Position numbers and translations under genes: made by a program. Of a DNA stretch of 64,000 nt, positions 1 to 10,400 are shown in pieces. This DNA is from Fremontodendron californicum. Taxonomy: Eukaryota; Streptophyta; Magnoliopsida; Malvales; Malvaceae. Each line of letters begins with the position of its first letter. Positions within the stretch are counted from its first letter, which is position 1. The notes beneath the pieces were generated by a model that was given only the letters and a program-made list of their open reading frames with translations, was not told the origin of the DNA and made no database searches. The stretch lies in assembly GCA_030761205.1 (NCBI GenBank), contig JAULJL010000001.1, positions 34,109,145 through 34,173,144 of the forward strand, given 5' to 3'.

Positions 1-1867
1 CCGTGCCCCATGGCATTAGATGCCCCATCAAAGTACATCTTACATACTTTCTTCTTCAAGGGAACCTCATCCGCTCGTGAAACATACATCAAATCTTCAT
101 CTGGAAATCAAAGTTCAACAGCTCATAATCCTCCACTGCCCAACTTGCTAAAAATTCATCCACTGCAGTGCCCTTGATAGCTTTCTGACTCACATATACA
201 ATGTCATATTTTGACAACAAAACCTGTCATCTTGCCGTCCTTCCTGACAAAGAAGATGCTTCTAACATGTACTTGATCGGATCTAGCTTGGCAATCAACC
301 ATGTTGTGTGGTACAGCATGTACTGTCTAAGCCTCCGAGCAGTACAAGCTAAGGCACAGCACAGCTTTTCTACCGATAAATATTTCAACTCATAATTTAT
401 GAACTTCTTGCTGAGGTAGTAAACCGCCTGTTCTTTCTTTCCAGTCTCATCAAGCTGCTCCAAAACACAACCCATGGATCTCTCAAATACTTATAGATAC
501 AATATCATCGATTTGTCCAGAGTCGATAGCATTAATACTGGTGGGTTTAATAGATAATTCTTAACCTTTTCAAAAGCAATCTGACACCCTTCATCCCACT
601 CTCCTGGATCACGTTTTTGAAGTAATTTGAATATTGGATCACATTTGTCGGTTAACTGAGAAATAAATCGAGCAATGTAATTCAATCTCCCCAAAAAACC
701 TCTTACTTATTTTTGAGTACGTGGTGGTGGAAAATTCTGGATGGCCTTCACTTTATCTGGATCAATCTCAATTCCCCTTTTGCTAACAACAAAACCCAAT
801 AATTTTCCCGAGGTGACTCCAAAAGTGCATTTTGCCGGGTTTAGCTTGAGTTGAAACTTTCTTAGTCTTTCAAAGAGTTTTCTAAGATTCGCAATATGCT
901 CCTCTTCTCCCTGTGACTTTACAATCATATCATCAACATAAACCCCAATTCCCTTATGCATCATGTCATGAAACAAGGTCACCATGGCTATCTGATATGT
1001 TGCCCCAGCGTTCTTCAACCTAAACGGCATTACCTTGTAGCAAAATGTTCCCCACATTGTAACAAATGTGGTTTTCTCCATATCTTCCAGTGCCATCTTA
1101 ATCTGATTATATCCCGAGAATCAGTCCATGAAAGAAAACAAGGAACTCTTCACCGTATTATCCACCAAAGTATCAATGTGAGGCAAAGGGAAATTATCTT
1201 TGGGACTGGCCTTGTTCAAATCTCGGTAATCGACGCACATACGCACCTTGCCATCCTTCTTTGGTACTGGAACAATGTTTGCCACCCATTCCGGATATTT
1301 CGCCACCTCTAAGAATCCAGCATCAAACTGCCTCTTCACCTCTTCTTTTACCTTTAACAGCATGTCTGGCCTCATTCTTCTCAATTTTTGCTGAATTAGC
1401 TTGCACTCTAGCCTTAAAGGGAGCTTATGAACCAGAATTTCTGGATCCAAACCCAGCATGTCTTGGTATGACCATGCAAATACATCTACATATTCCCGAA
1501 GCAAAGCTGTCAATTCACCCTTTATTGATGATGATAATGTAGTCCCGATTTTAACCTCTTTTATCTTCTCACTACTTCCCAAATTTAACAATTCCAACAG
1601 CTCCTCATGAAGAAGTACTTGTTTCTCTTATTGTTCTATTTTTCTTAATAAGTTCGGAGGTAGACCATAATCTTCAATATCTTCGTCGGGCTCAAAATCA
1701 CCCGTGCAAATGGGCCTCTCAAAATCAATTTCAGAATTACTGGTAGGAAGATCCTCATATTTCGCATCAGTGCACCTGTAAATAGGTGGGGAAGAAACAA
1801 TATAGGAAAACATATATACAATCGAAGCAAAATAAATAGCATAAATGAAAGAAAATGGACACATCAA
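1..1867 (-). pseudogene. Reverse transcriptase / RNase H of element A (broken, truncated)
   Basis: The minus-strand translation gives the RT domain of a Ty3/gypsy pol. It has a linker start near 1867, an RT fingers motif CVDYRDLNKASPKDNFPLPH near 1200, the catalytic YVDDM at 926-940, GRLNYIARFISQLT near 660, and an RT-RNase H connection down to 227. The RNase H start YFDGA is at 21-35, at the window edge. The frame is interrupted by stops at 1121-1123, 707-709, 491-493 and 227-229; the first replaces a Gly in the conserved FMDGFSGYNQ-type stretch. The gene synthesised cDNA from element RNA in the virus-like particle. The damage looks like point decay, not deletion. The family call is firm; function is lost. 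Confidence 0.9.
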
Positions 1868-2038
1868 TATGAAGGAAATGCATCATGTTTTTTATTTATT
1901 GGATGAAAAGTTTTAGAAAAAAGCCCATTACAAAAGAAATTCTTAATATCTTTTGGCAAAGATATTTAAGATTTGTTTAAAAGCATTACATTGGAATAGA
2001 CCTAAAAACTATGGGTAGCTCGGTTGCACTCCAATTGG
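1868..2038 (-). other. Linker between protease-side and RT-side frames of element A
   Basis: A short AT-rich stretch with no usable frame. The same place in element B (28162-28309) is likewise non-coding, so this is a normal non-coding or frame-shifting gap of the family. Confidence 0.5.
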
Positions 2039-2410
2039 TCAGTATATATCTTGGTGGACAAGGTCGTACCATCCAGTTAGCATTCTCACTTTCAATTGTT
2101 TCTTCCCAGTTGTGCAGATCTCCATATCATAAATATGCTCATCCCTATTCACCTGGAATCTCTCGAAGGCTTGCTCGATCATTACGAGCACATCATCAAA
2201 ATTCTTTTCTCCGAATAGAGAACCGGCTGAGAAAAAGTTGTGAAGAATAAGTGGGAATGCCATAGGCTCCCATTCAATATCCATACCCACAAGAAGGGCC
2301 ATCCTCCTTTGTCGGTTCTTTTCAACTTGTTTCTTTTTCTCATGGGCCTTCGAAAGATACCTTAGGCCAAACCCGTCTTTCTTTCCCATTACTTCCATTG
2401 CTCGGGCCAT
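2039..2410 (-). pseudogene. Post-protease segment of element A (123 aa, GFGLRY motif)
   Basis: A 123-residue frame starting at MARAMEVMGKKDGFGLRY, followed by a charged stretch and a moderately conserved C-terminus. The counterpart in element B (27736-28161) reads GFLFGEKNSEDVLIMIEQAF and has a GLGY motif in the N-terminal part. The glycine-rich start weakly recalls a G-patch, a short RNA-binding motif found downstream of protease in some retroelements; this is only a suggestion. It overlaps the end of the protease frame by about 20 bases and was probably part of one polyprotein. Confidence 0.55.
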
Positions 2411-3123
2411 CCTCTGAAGATATTTCCTAAGACCTTTTCCAGCCCTGCAGCCTTTCCCATGATAGTTCTTAACCCCAGCCTTGTGTTCTTAGACAGCCTC
2501 GATTTTGGAATTTTTTTTCCTTCTGCGATGAAAACTGCATTTACGAATTCCAAAGACCGAAAGAAACATTCTACGGCATCTTCATTGGGTTCAACATAAG
2601 GAGATTCAATAGATGTAGAGGCTATCAAGTCCTCTTCTCCTGATATAGTGACCAAACGCCCCTCTATCACAAATTTTAGCTTTTGGTTGAGAGATGAAGG
2701 TATAGCCCCTGCTGAATGTATCCACGGTCTTCCCAGCATGAAATTATAGGATGGATTAATATCCATGACCTGAAAGTTCACTGTATAGGTACATGGGCCT
2801 ATCTCCAGAGGAACCTCAATAGTTCCCATTACATTTCTCCTGTTACCATCAAAGGCTCTGACCATTGTGTAGCTTGGCAGCATATAAGAAATATCCACTG
2901 GTAATTTGGATAGGGTTGCCAAGGGCATCACATTTAATGAAGAACCATTGTCCAAAAGGACCCTTGGTAATATGTGCCCCTTACAAGTGGTAGTTATATG
3001 GAGAGCTTTTGTTGACCCAATACCATTGGATGGTATCTCCTCATAACTGAAATATATATGGTCATCTACCGCGATGTTTCCCACTAGTCTGTCCAATTTT
3101 TCTATCAATATATTGTTAGCCAC
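2389..3123 (-). CDS. Aspartic protease region of element A
   Basis: A 244-residue open stretch containing a retropepsin-like domain: the active-site loop LLDNGSSLNV, the flap region with AFDGNRRNVMGTIEVPL, and the second conserved block FMLGRPWIH. Tat elements commonly carry D-N/G-G-S at the active site in place of the usual D-T/S-G. The protease cleaves Gag-Pol in the particle. It continues in the same frame from the upstream segment (3130-4035) across a stop at 3130-3132, so the listed Met at 3123 is not a true start. It is probably non-functional as part of a broken polyprotein. Confidence 0.85.
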   Translation of the reverse strand: MANNILIEKLDRLVGNIAVDDHIYFSYEEIPSNGIGSTKALHITTTCKGHILPRVLLDNGSSLNVMPLATLSKLPVDISYMLPSYTMVRAFDGNRRNVMGTIEVPLEIGPCTYTVNFQVMDINPSYNFMLGRPWIHSAGAIPSSLNQKLKFVIEGRLVTISGEEDLIASTSIESPYVEPNEDAVECFFRSLEFVNAVFIAEGKKIPKSRLSKNTRLGLRTIMGKAAGLEKVLGNIFRGWPEQWK

Positions 3124-3129
3124 GTATGC

Positions 3130-4035
3130 CTAATTCAAAACTCTCAATAGGGCATTTCTGTGTGGCTCTGAATTTAAAAGCAAAGATAAGATTGAAATTC
3201 CAGCTGGTTGACGTTGCAGTTGCTCAACCACGCTATACTCACTGTGCTTTATGAATTTTAAGAACTCGCAGGCTTCCTTCTCACTCACCGGCTCTTTTAT
3301 TCTGTTAATCGGGGCTGATCCCCTTTCTGCTTCTTTTGACAAATCCATCTCAATATGGATTGGTTCAGCTACTTTTTTCCCTTTGTCTGCTCCTCTATCT
3401 TTCCCTATTAACCCCTGTTCAGCACCCTCAAGAGCATAACACCTTCCATTTCGTGTTAAGTTCCCTACACCCGTGATATCTTGCTGACTCGAAGACCCAG
3501 GCATAACCATGCTGCTGTCGTATTTCCATGGTGTAGCTTTGTTTTCCTTGTATGAAAAGGAAACAGACAAATCAATGATTAACTTAGGCACACTTTCCTT
3601 AATGACTGGCATGACTTTCTCCTCTGGTTCATCAAAATAAATGATCAAGGGTCTTCCTATCCCATAGCCAGCTGCATTCTCAATAACCTTTATTTCCTCC
3701 TCTGTCTCTTGGTAAAACTGGGCCTCCCCATTATCCATCATCTTTTGGACTTTAGCCAGAAAGTCTCCGCAGTCCTGTATGACATAACCTCCACACTTAT
3801 GGAACGGGCACCAATTCTGCACCCTCTTTGTGACCATTTTTAAACTGTCTGAATCTCCCACCATTCCTACCTTGACCATCTCGACCCATACTATCAACAT
3901 TGGAGTCTTGACTTCCCTGGCATCCCTTTTTACCCTTCTGACTTCCCCTGTCCATATTGTGTTTACCTGATTCCCCGCATGATCTGGCAATGGGTTCCCC
4001 GCTACATTCGGCCCACTTTTTGCCCCAAACTTCAC
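3130..4035 (-). pseudogene. Gag C-terminal / pre-protease segment of element A
   Basis: A 301-residue open stretch in the same frame as the protease. It contains a Cys/His cluster, WCPFHKCGGYVIQDCGDF, near residue 75, the nucleocapsid-like zinc-binding position of this family, then GIGRPLIIYFDEPEE and an acidic/basic linker that runs to LLNSEPHRNALLRVLN. It aligns along its whole length with 26011-27060 of element B. It ends in a stop just before the protease domain. It would bind element RNA and link Gag to protease. Confidence 0.75.
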
Positions 4036-4367
4036 AACTTCGGCATTGATCAGGCTTTAGACTTTCTTTTTAAGGGCCAGGCAACTTCAGTCGAATTTCC
4101 TTGAATTCTTGAGTGGTATGCGCAGTTAGTATTTGCATTGTACCACCTCGGATATGGTGGTGTCAAAGGTTTGAGGTACACAGGTGCAACAAGTTGACCC
4201 TGCAACAGTTTGGGATATAGCTCACCATAGGTGGTAGGAATCGGATCAAATTGGGGTTTTTGATCGTTCCTTGGTGAACGTTGGTCATTGAGCCCGGCTC
4301 TCTCAGTGTTTGGGATAGTGTTTCGGGGAAGGTTTATTTGTGGGGATATGCCAGTTGGAAACGGCTA

Positions 4368-7231
4368 TTATGGTATATTGGTGTAAGGGAAGGGATTTTG
4401 GGTAAGGTGGTTCACATTGGGGTAATAAAGACTATACCCCGGGTAAGTTGTGTATGGTGTAGAAGGTGCATAAGATGTGGTAGGAGTATAGGGCCTTGGT
4501 GGTGTATGTGGTGTGGGAGGTACATATGGGTATAGATTGATACTAACTACATGGGTTTTTTCTTTCTTTCTGGCAAGGAATACCTTTTTCGAAATAGAAG
4601 GCTCACCCCCTTCCATTTTCCCATTCTTAATAGCCGATTCTATCATCTCCCCAGATATTACCATGTCTGCAAAGTTCTTGGTGGCACTCACCACCAATTT
4701 ATCATAATAGGGTGCTTTCAAGGTATTGATGAAAAGCACTGTGGTTTCTTTGCTAGTTAAAGGGGGTTGCACTTGTGTGGCCAGATCCCTCCACCTTTGT
4801 GTGTATTCTTTGAAACTCTCATTGGTTTTCTTTTCCATGTTTTGTAGCGACAACCTTTCAGGTACCATGTCAGACACATGCTTATAATATTCCATGAAAT
4901 CCCCGGCTAAATCTGTCCATGAACGAATCTTGGTACGACTCAGTTGATTGTACCATCGAGTTGCTGACCCTGTCAAGCTATCTTGGAAACAATGGATAAG
5001 TAGTTTCTCATTATCATCGTGCCTCGTCATCCTTCTGTAGTACATGGTCAGATGTGCTGATGGGTTGGTAGTCCCATTATATTTTTCAAAACCTGATACT
5101 TTGAACTTTGGGGGAATTACTAGATCGTGTACTAAACTCATTTCTTTGGCATCTAGACTGCCAAATAAATCTGCCTCCTCAATGGCCCTCAGCTTCTCCT
5201 CCAGCAGTTAATATTTTTTCTATGATTATGCCATTTTGACCCTCTTCGGCTCTGTCATCTTTGCTTTTTCCTTTTCATCTAGTTCCTCAAAATCGAGAAC
5301 GTTAACATCATTTAGGTCAGCTTCCACATTAGCCTTTCCGAGAACATAGTTCTGTGTCTCTGCAGCTGGCTGGATGTAAACATAGTAGGTTGCCTGATAA
5401 CTCGTATAATTATATAGTTCTTAGTTATGTTTTATTATTGTTTTGTGTCAAATACGAGTTATTATTGCTTAGTCTAATTGTGTTTATGATATTTTATATT
5501 TTTATGTAATTTGGTGTTTTTTACGAGTTTCTTTGAGTGATTTTAGATTACTAGGTTAAATCAACAATTAAGGGCAAATCCAGTTCAGTTCCAGTTCCGA
5601 CACCTTTTGCCATATCCGCTATATCTGGAGTTTCACTGAAGCAATAAGGCTGAATTTTTTACAGTGCAAATTTAAGAGGCATATCTATCTTTTCATGTTT
5701 TACACTTCTTGAAACGGAGTCGTTTTCCCTAGCGAAATCGACCATCAAGTTGGCTGATGTGCAATGACGTCTGTGCTAACCTGTTTTGGTATTTTGACCA
5801 TATCTTCCAATCCACATGAGCAAATGATCTGATTCCAACGGCTATGGATCCGTAACTGATAGGGGTATATTTTTCTAGAAGACCATTTGCTCAGATCGAG
5901 CCTCCAACATTGACAAAATCGACCATCAAGCTGGCTGATCAGAATTGTCATACAATATGACGAAAATTGTTAGAAAAATGCACCCACCTATTATACCTAC
6001 CTTTGAAATTTATAAAGCTTGTCTCTTGTCATTTAGCTCTCCAAAATGTGTATAAATAGAGGGCCTTGGATGAGCATCATTATACATTGGTAGGATATTA
6101 GCCATTGTAATAAAATTCTCTAAGTTTTCTTCTTCTTTCCTTTCTTTAGTTTTCTTTTTCTTTATTTACTTATGCTTCTTACATTTCTTTTCATTTTATT
6201 CATATCTAGTATGTATTGCTAATCATATTGTTGAGGTGATGAGGTGAAGCTTTTGGTAAATGCTAAGGTTAGTCTCTTAAACATGAGCTAAAATGAATCA
6301 TCATTTATAAACACTAGTATAGATAATATTTTCTTTTGGTTTAAAATCATACTTGCAAAGTAGAGATCTTGATTCATTATTGACAATGAAAATGGCACAG
6401 TAAATGCTTGGTTTCATAACCTTGATTTGTTGTAGACATATACCTTGGCATAAGGAATGCTTGGACTCTTTTTATGAGTTTTGAGGATACCAAATGAACA
6501 TAATATCATATGCTATGGACGTTGGACAATTTGGACTGAATTGCTAAACCTTCCGATTGGAACCTCCTTTATGTGTGGATTTCAATTGTGTAATAAAATA
6601 AGATTAATCTTAGCATAACACCAAGAGTGGATTCTCTAACCTCAACATCTTTTCTTATTGTTTTTTATATCTTGTTTAATTTCTTTTATGTTATTTTGTT
6701 TATTTTGTTCTTTAATATCTTGTTTATCTTGTTTTGTTGTTGATTCCCTAATATCTTGTTTACTTTCTTTTTCTTATATATTTATAAACTTATACTTACT
6801 AATACGCTTCCCTGTGGTTCGACCTCGGACACCCGAGAATTTATTACTTGAACATAACCTGCACTTGGGTTTACAACTCTTAATTGAGTCTCCATCATTT
6901 CCCCAATTGGCACCTCTTGGCCTTTTTGTTGTATGTTTTCAGGCTGATCCTCTTCAACTACCACTCTTTTCCTAGTGACCGAGTTCTCTCCCGGCCCTTT
7001 TTGCTTCATCATGGCACTCATCATTTCCATGAGCTTAGTCATCTGTTCTCGAGACTCCTCCTGAGATTTAGCTAACTGTTCTTGCAGTTCTCTTTGAGTT
7101 CTTTCCATCCTTTCAATTCTAGCAAGCTAATCGTTTTCCATAGCTCTGGCTTGAGATCGAGTATTGTAAGGGTGTCGAAAATCCGTTTCTTTCTGAGTGC
7201 GACCAATTGTACCTTTAGTTTTGAAAACCAT
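4368..7231 (-). pseudogene. gag of element A, split by a solo LTR
   Basis: The gag frame starts at the ATG at 7229-7231. It runs through a coiled-coil N-terminus (MERTQRELQEQLAKSQEESREQ region), is interrupted by the 5395-6897 solo LTR, and resumes with the capsid domain: EKYNGTTNPSAHLTMYYRRM, then RWYNQLSRTKIRSWTDLAGDF and a QRWRDLATQVQPPL block. It ends in a Pro/Tyr-rich tail at 4368. A stop near 7128 (just upstream of the coiled coil) and other defects break it. Gag forms the cytoplasmic virus-like particle. Homology to 22932-24386 of element B is clear along its length. Confidence 0.88.
5395..6897 (+). mobile_element. Solo LTR of the Athila-like family, inside element A gag
   Basis: 1503 bp beginning TGATAACTCGTATAATTATA and ending TTGAGTCTCCATCA. 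It matches, with scattered differences, the LTRs of the intact element at 51947-61315. It contains the same promoter core TATAAATAGAGGGCCTTGG, with the TATA box at 6051-6058. Flanking 5-mers are TTGCC on the left and TTTCC on the right, a target duplication with one mismatch. No internal region is present, so it is the product of LTR-LTR recombination. Confidence 0.92.
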
Positions 7232-7785
7232 GAATTAGAAATTATTGACACATCTTTTTTTATGTTTTATAAAAAAATGAATGAATGAATGCATGACTAA
7301 ATGTGAATGAATGAATCAAATAAAATGGATATATACATGACAACGTATATGAATACGAAAGAATAAATGAATGAACAAGTGAAATGAATAAATAAGTGTT
7401 TAGGTGCACGAATATGAATGAATGAACAAGTAAAAGGAATAAATAAGTGGTTAAGTGCATGACCATAAACGAATTTCAAAAATGAATGATTATAAATATG
7501 AGTAAATGTACAAATGAACAAACAAAACATATAAAATATGAAAGCATTTGAATGTATTGGCCCCGGGATAATTTCAACTAAACGGTCTTTCATTGATTTC
7601 CTATAACAAAATACATCACAGATAGAATAAAAGGATCACTACCTAAGATAAGTCCGTAATTTGTCTTTCAAAGTGCTATTACAATATTAGTCGTATAATG
7701 ACTTTCTCGGATCTTGGACTTTCTTTCACAGTCTTTTTTTGATTGCCCTGCTCTTCAATCTAACCCCTACTTATTCACGGCCTCT
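7232..7785 (-). other. ORF1-gag spacer of element A
   Basis: A non-coding spacer with many ATGAATGAATG-type degenerate repeats (7275-7530). The element B counterpart at 22415-22931 carries the same ATTCATTCATTT repeats on the plus strand. Frames through it consist of simple repeats and I do not regard them as genes. Confidence 0.6.
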
Positions 7786-9474
7786 TCACGCATCAGCAGA
7801 AGTATCACCACGTAAGCTTTCCTTAGCTTGCTTCTCCAGTTGATTGGCTCGGGCTTCCTCATGCTTCGCTCTCTCTTTCCAGTAGTTATTGTCCTTCTTG
7901 AGGTTTTTGACCTCGTGTTCCCACTCCCAGAAGTCTTGAGAATCCCCTCAAATCTGAGCTCGAAGCCGTACCTCTTGTTCTCCAAATATAATTCCCGAAG
8001 ATCGCCCTTAGCGGTGTCTGTTTCTCTCTTATTTTTTCCTTTTCTGTTTCTCGAGCTGATTCCCTATTTTTCATGTCCTCAAGCTCTTCTTGCAGCCGGG
8101 CAATCTCCTTGCTCATATGGGCCTTTTCTTTTTCAAATTTTGCCCTTGTGATTTCTAACTCTGACGGCATTTCCCTCGGTGGCAGATTCACGAACTAAAC
8201 CTCTTCCCCATCTAATGTCAACAGCCTATCATTAACCCTTAATTCCCTCCATACCAAGTAATCAGGTGTGACGATGTCATCATAACTGGCCACTTTTATC
8301 CGGTGAATTTTCTTCCATGCTTCAATCACTACCCGCACTTTTCCAGAATATCCGTCTTCCCCATAAGTGAACTCTGATGATCCTAGATTTTTTGTCACGG
8401 GTGTGAATTGCCGAGACTCAACCTGTCTTTGCACCAACAAAGGCGCATAACTCACAGAACCCCAAATTTTGAGTAGTGGAACTACCGAGTGGTCCCCATA
8501 TTTGTACATAATCGGCATAGGAACCATCCATGGAGCTCTCCAAGTCACCACTCCCCTTTTAGATTCCGGAACATGTTGACCTATTTCTCTTTATCCCCAT
8601 CTTCAGGCCAATCATTTTGAAGGCATTCCCTAATCAGAACTAAAGACTTCATGTACAGTTTGAAGGAAACCTTTTCTATCTTCCAAAAGTGACTTTGAAT
8701 CCAAATATAAAAGAGTTGTACACACCCCTTGATTCTCTCTTGTCCTGACCTTTTGCAAAAATTCAAAGATCAGATAGTTTCAGCTATGATGGTCGGAGAT
8801 GGGTTGACCTTCTGTTCCAACTTTTGAAAGAAATCAAACACGGCTATATCCACATGACCCAATATCTTTGGGAATATGATTAACCCGTAGATGGCTAGAG
8901 CGAAGATGTCCCTCGCTTTTTCTTTGCCGAAACAACCCAATATCAACTGTCAAAGAGTTTCCCACGGAATGCACCCATTTTTCTGCTTTGTATCCACATG
9001 ACTCTCAACCCATGTTGTATCCATTCCTGTGATCCTAGCCATTTTTCTCTTAAAACCTGAGGGTTTCACTTCCTTCAAATATACCCGATCAGGATTAAAA
9101 CATTCAATACGTAACAGTGCTGAATATTCTTCAATCAATGGGGTCATATCTTCCTTGTTAAAAGTGAAACGTCTATAAGCAGGATTCCAAAACTATCCCA
9201 TAGCCTGAATCAACCCACTATTGACCCGAATCATAATTAAGAGTGCTATATCTCCATATTTCTGAGTGAAGGCTTCTTTCTCTGATACATTCCATTGATT
9301 CCAAATATCGGCTAACCCTCAGAGATTATTCTGTCTAAAATCCACTTTGACCCTTTCCGACAATACTGACACATAATATTTCTACAGGCAATCACCATCC
9401 TCCCTCTGATCTTTTTCCAACCGTGCCTTGACGACTACATGATCTTCTATCACTAAAATAACCTGACACTCCAT
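7786..9474 (-). pseudogene. ORF1 of element A (Tat/Ogre upstream ORF, DUF7745-like)
   Basis: The minus-strand frame begins at the ATG at 9472-9474 and ends at the TGA at 7786-7788. The recognisable core is WNQWNVSEKEAFTQKYGDIA, then FWNPAYRRFTFNKEDMTP, EEYSALLRIE, and FALAIYGLIIFPK. The C-terminal third is a charged coiled coil (EKEKAHMSKEIARLQEELED). This is the extra ORF found upstream of gag in Ogre/Tat elements, often annotated in plant genomes as DUF7745; its biochemical role is unknown. Several stops and frameshifts, for example near 8950 and 8552-8580, break it. It aligns with element B ORF1 (20750-22414). Confidence 0.82.
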
Positions 9475-10378
9475 GAAAGTCCTTTGGGTTGATGACTATC
9501 CCGAGGCCAATAAACTCCAAGTGTATGATGATGTCTATGATGCATGTCAAAGAAAAAAAACAGAAAGAAATAGATTAGTAAAGAAACGAATTCACAAATA
9601 TAACATAAATAACAACATGCTAAAAAAATATCCCGAAAATTTTAATAGCACTTCAGCATTACGACGCCTTTGGGACAAAATGATAAATTTATTACGAGCG
9701 ATATGATGTTCGTTCATCATCACCTAATTTGTAAAATCTAACATATAGAAAGATGGTAAAAGGTTGGAAATGTTCCTCCATGTGTTCTTAAACTTCGGGT
9801 ATCTAATAGAAATCCAGCATGGCTTCGCCTAGGTTCACTATATGAAGGTGACTCGGTTCTAAGGCCCCGAATTGTTCCTCACTGTCGCCTGTGAAGGCTA
9901 GTAAGGCACCTCGATAAAAGCAACTTCAATTCGTTGGAGTATAGTACGGAGGATTATCACGAAGGAATTAGGTACTTTATACTCCGAAAGTGTTTACCTA
10001 GCCCATACGAAGGATCATCACGAAGGCGTAGTTACTTTACTCCCACTTAAAAGGAAGGTTCATGTTATGAAAATGCAAATATTGTGTGTGCGGAGGAACA
10101 AAACAAACCTGTCACCACATATTCTACACCCCTTATTCTAAATACCCCACTAAAACCAAACAATGTAAAGCGTCAGTCAAGCAAACAAATAAATATACGC
10201 AACAATACAACCAGAGAACAAATAATAATATGCATGTATATTAAGATGGACAAATTTAAAACATTTTATTATTTTCCAAATTCTCTTTATTATTAAAAAT
10301 ATAGGAATTAAAATTAAATACCAACAAAACCGAGACTTAGATAAAACACGATTAATTCTAGGCCTGACTCTCTAAAAT
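9475..10378 (-). other. 5' leader of element A
   Basis: An untranslated leader between PBS and ORF1. It contains a block at about 9870-9920 (CTCACTGTCGCCTGTGAAGG and CTAGTAAGGCACC on the plus strand) that also appears in element B (20270-20320) and element C (51750-51800). It also has short GAAGGATTATCACGAAGG-type repeats. No gene is seen. Confidence 0.6.
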
Positions 10379-10379
10379 G

Positions 10380-10397
10380 TCCCTAGTGGAGTCGCCA
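10380..10397 (-). promoter_or_regulatory. Primer-binding site of element A
   Basis: The minus strand reads TGGCGACTCCACTAGGGA, three bases inside the LTR end (TTGCGACA). The Ogre/Tat consensus is TGGCGACTCCACTGGGGA, reported as complementary to the 3' end of a plant tRNA-Arg; the one difference (A for G) is decay. It marks the 5' LTR boundary and the orientation of A. Confidence 0.85.
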
Positions 10398-10400
10398 AGC

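Noticed and set aside
7260..7593. Minus-strand frames that look like hydrophobic membrane proteins (FIHSFIL repeats)
   Set aside because: They are translations of the ATGAATGAATG simple repeats in the ORF1-gag spacer.
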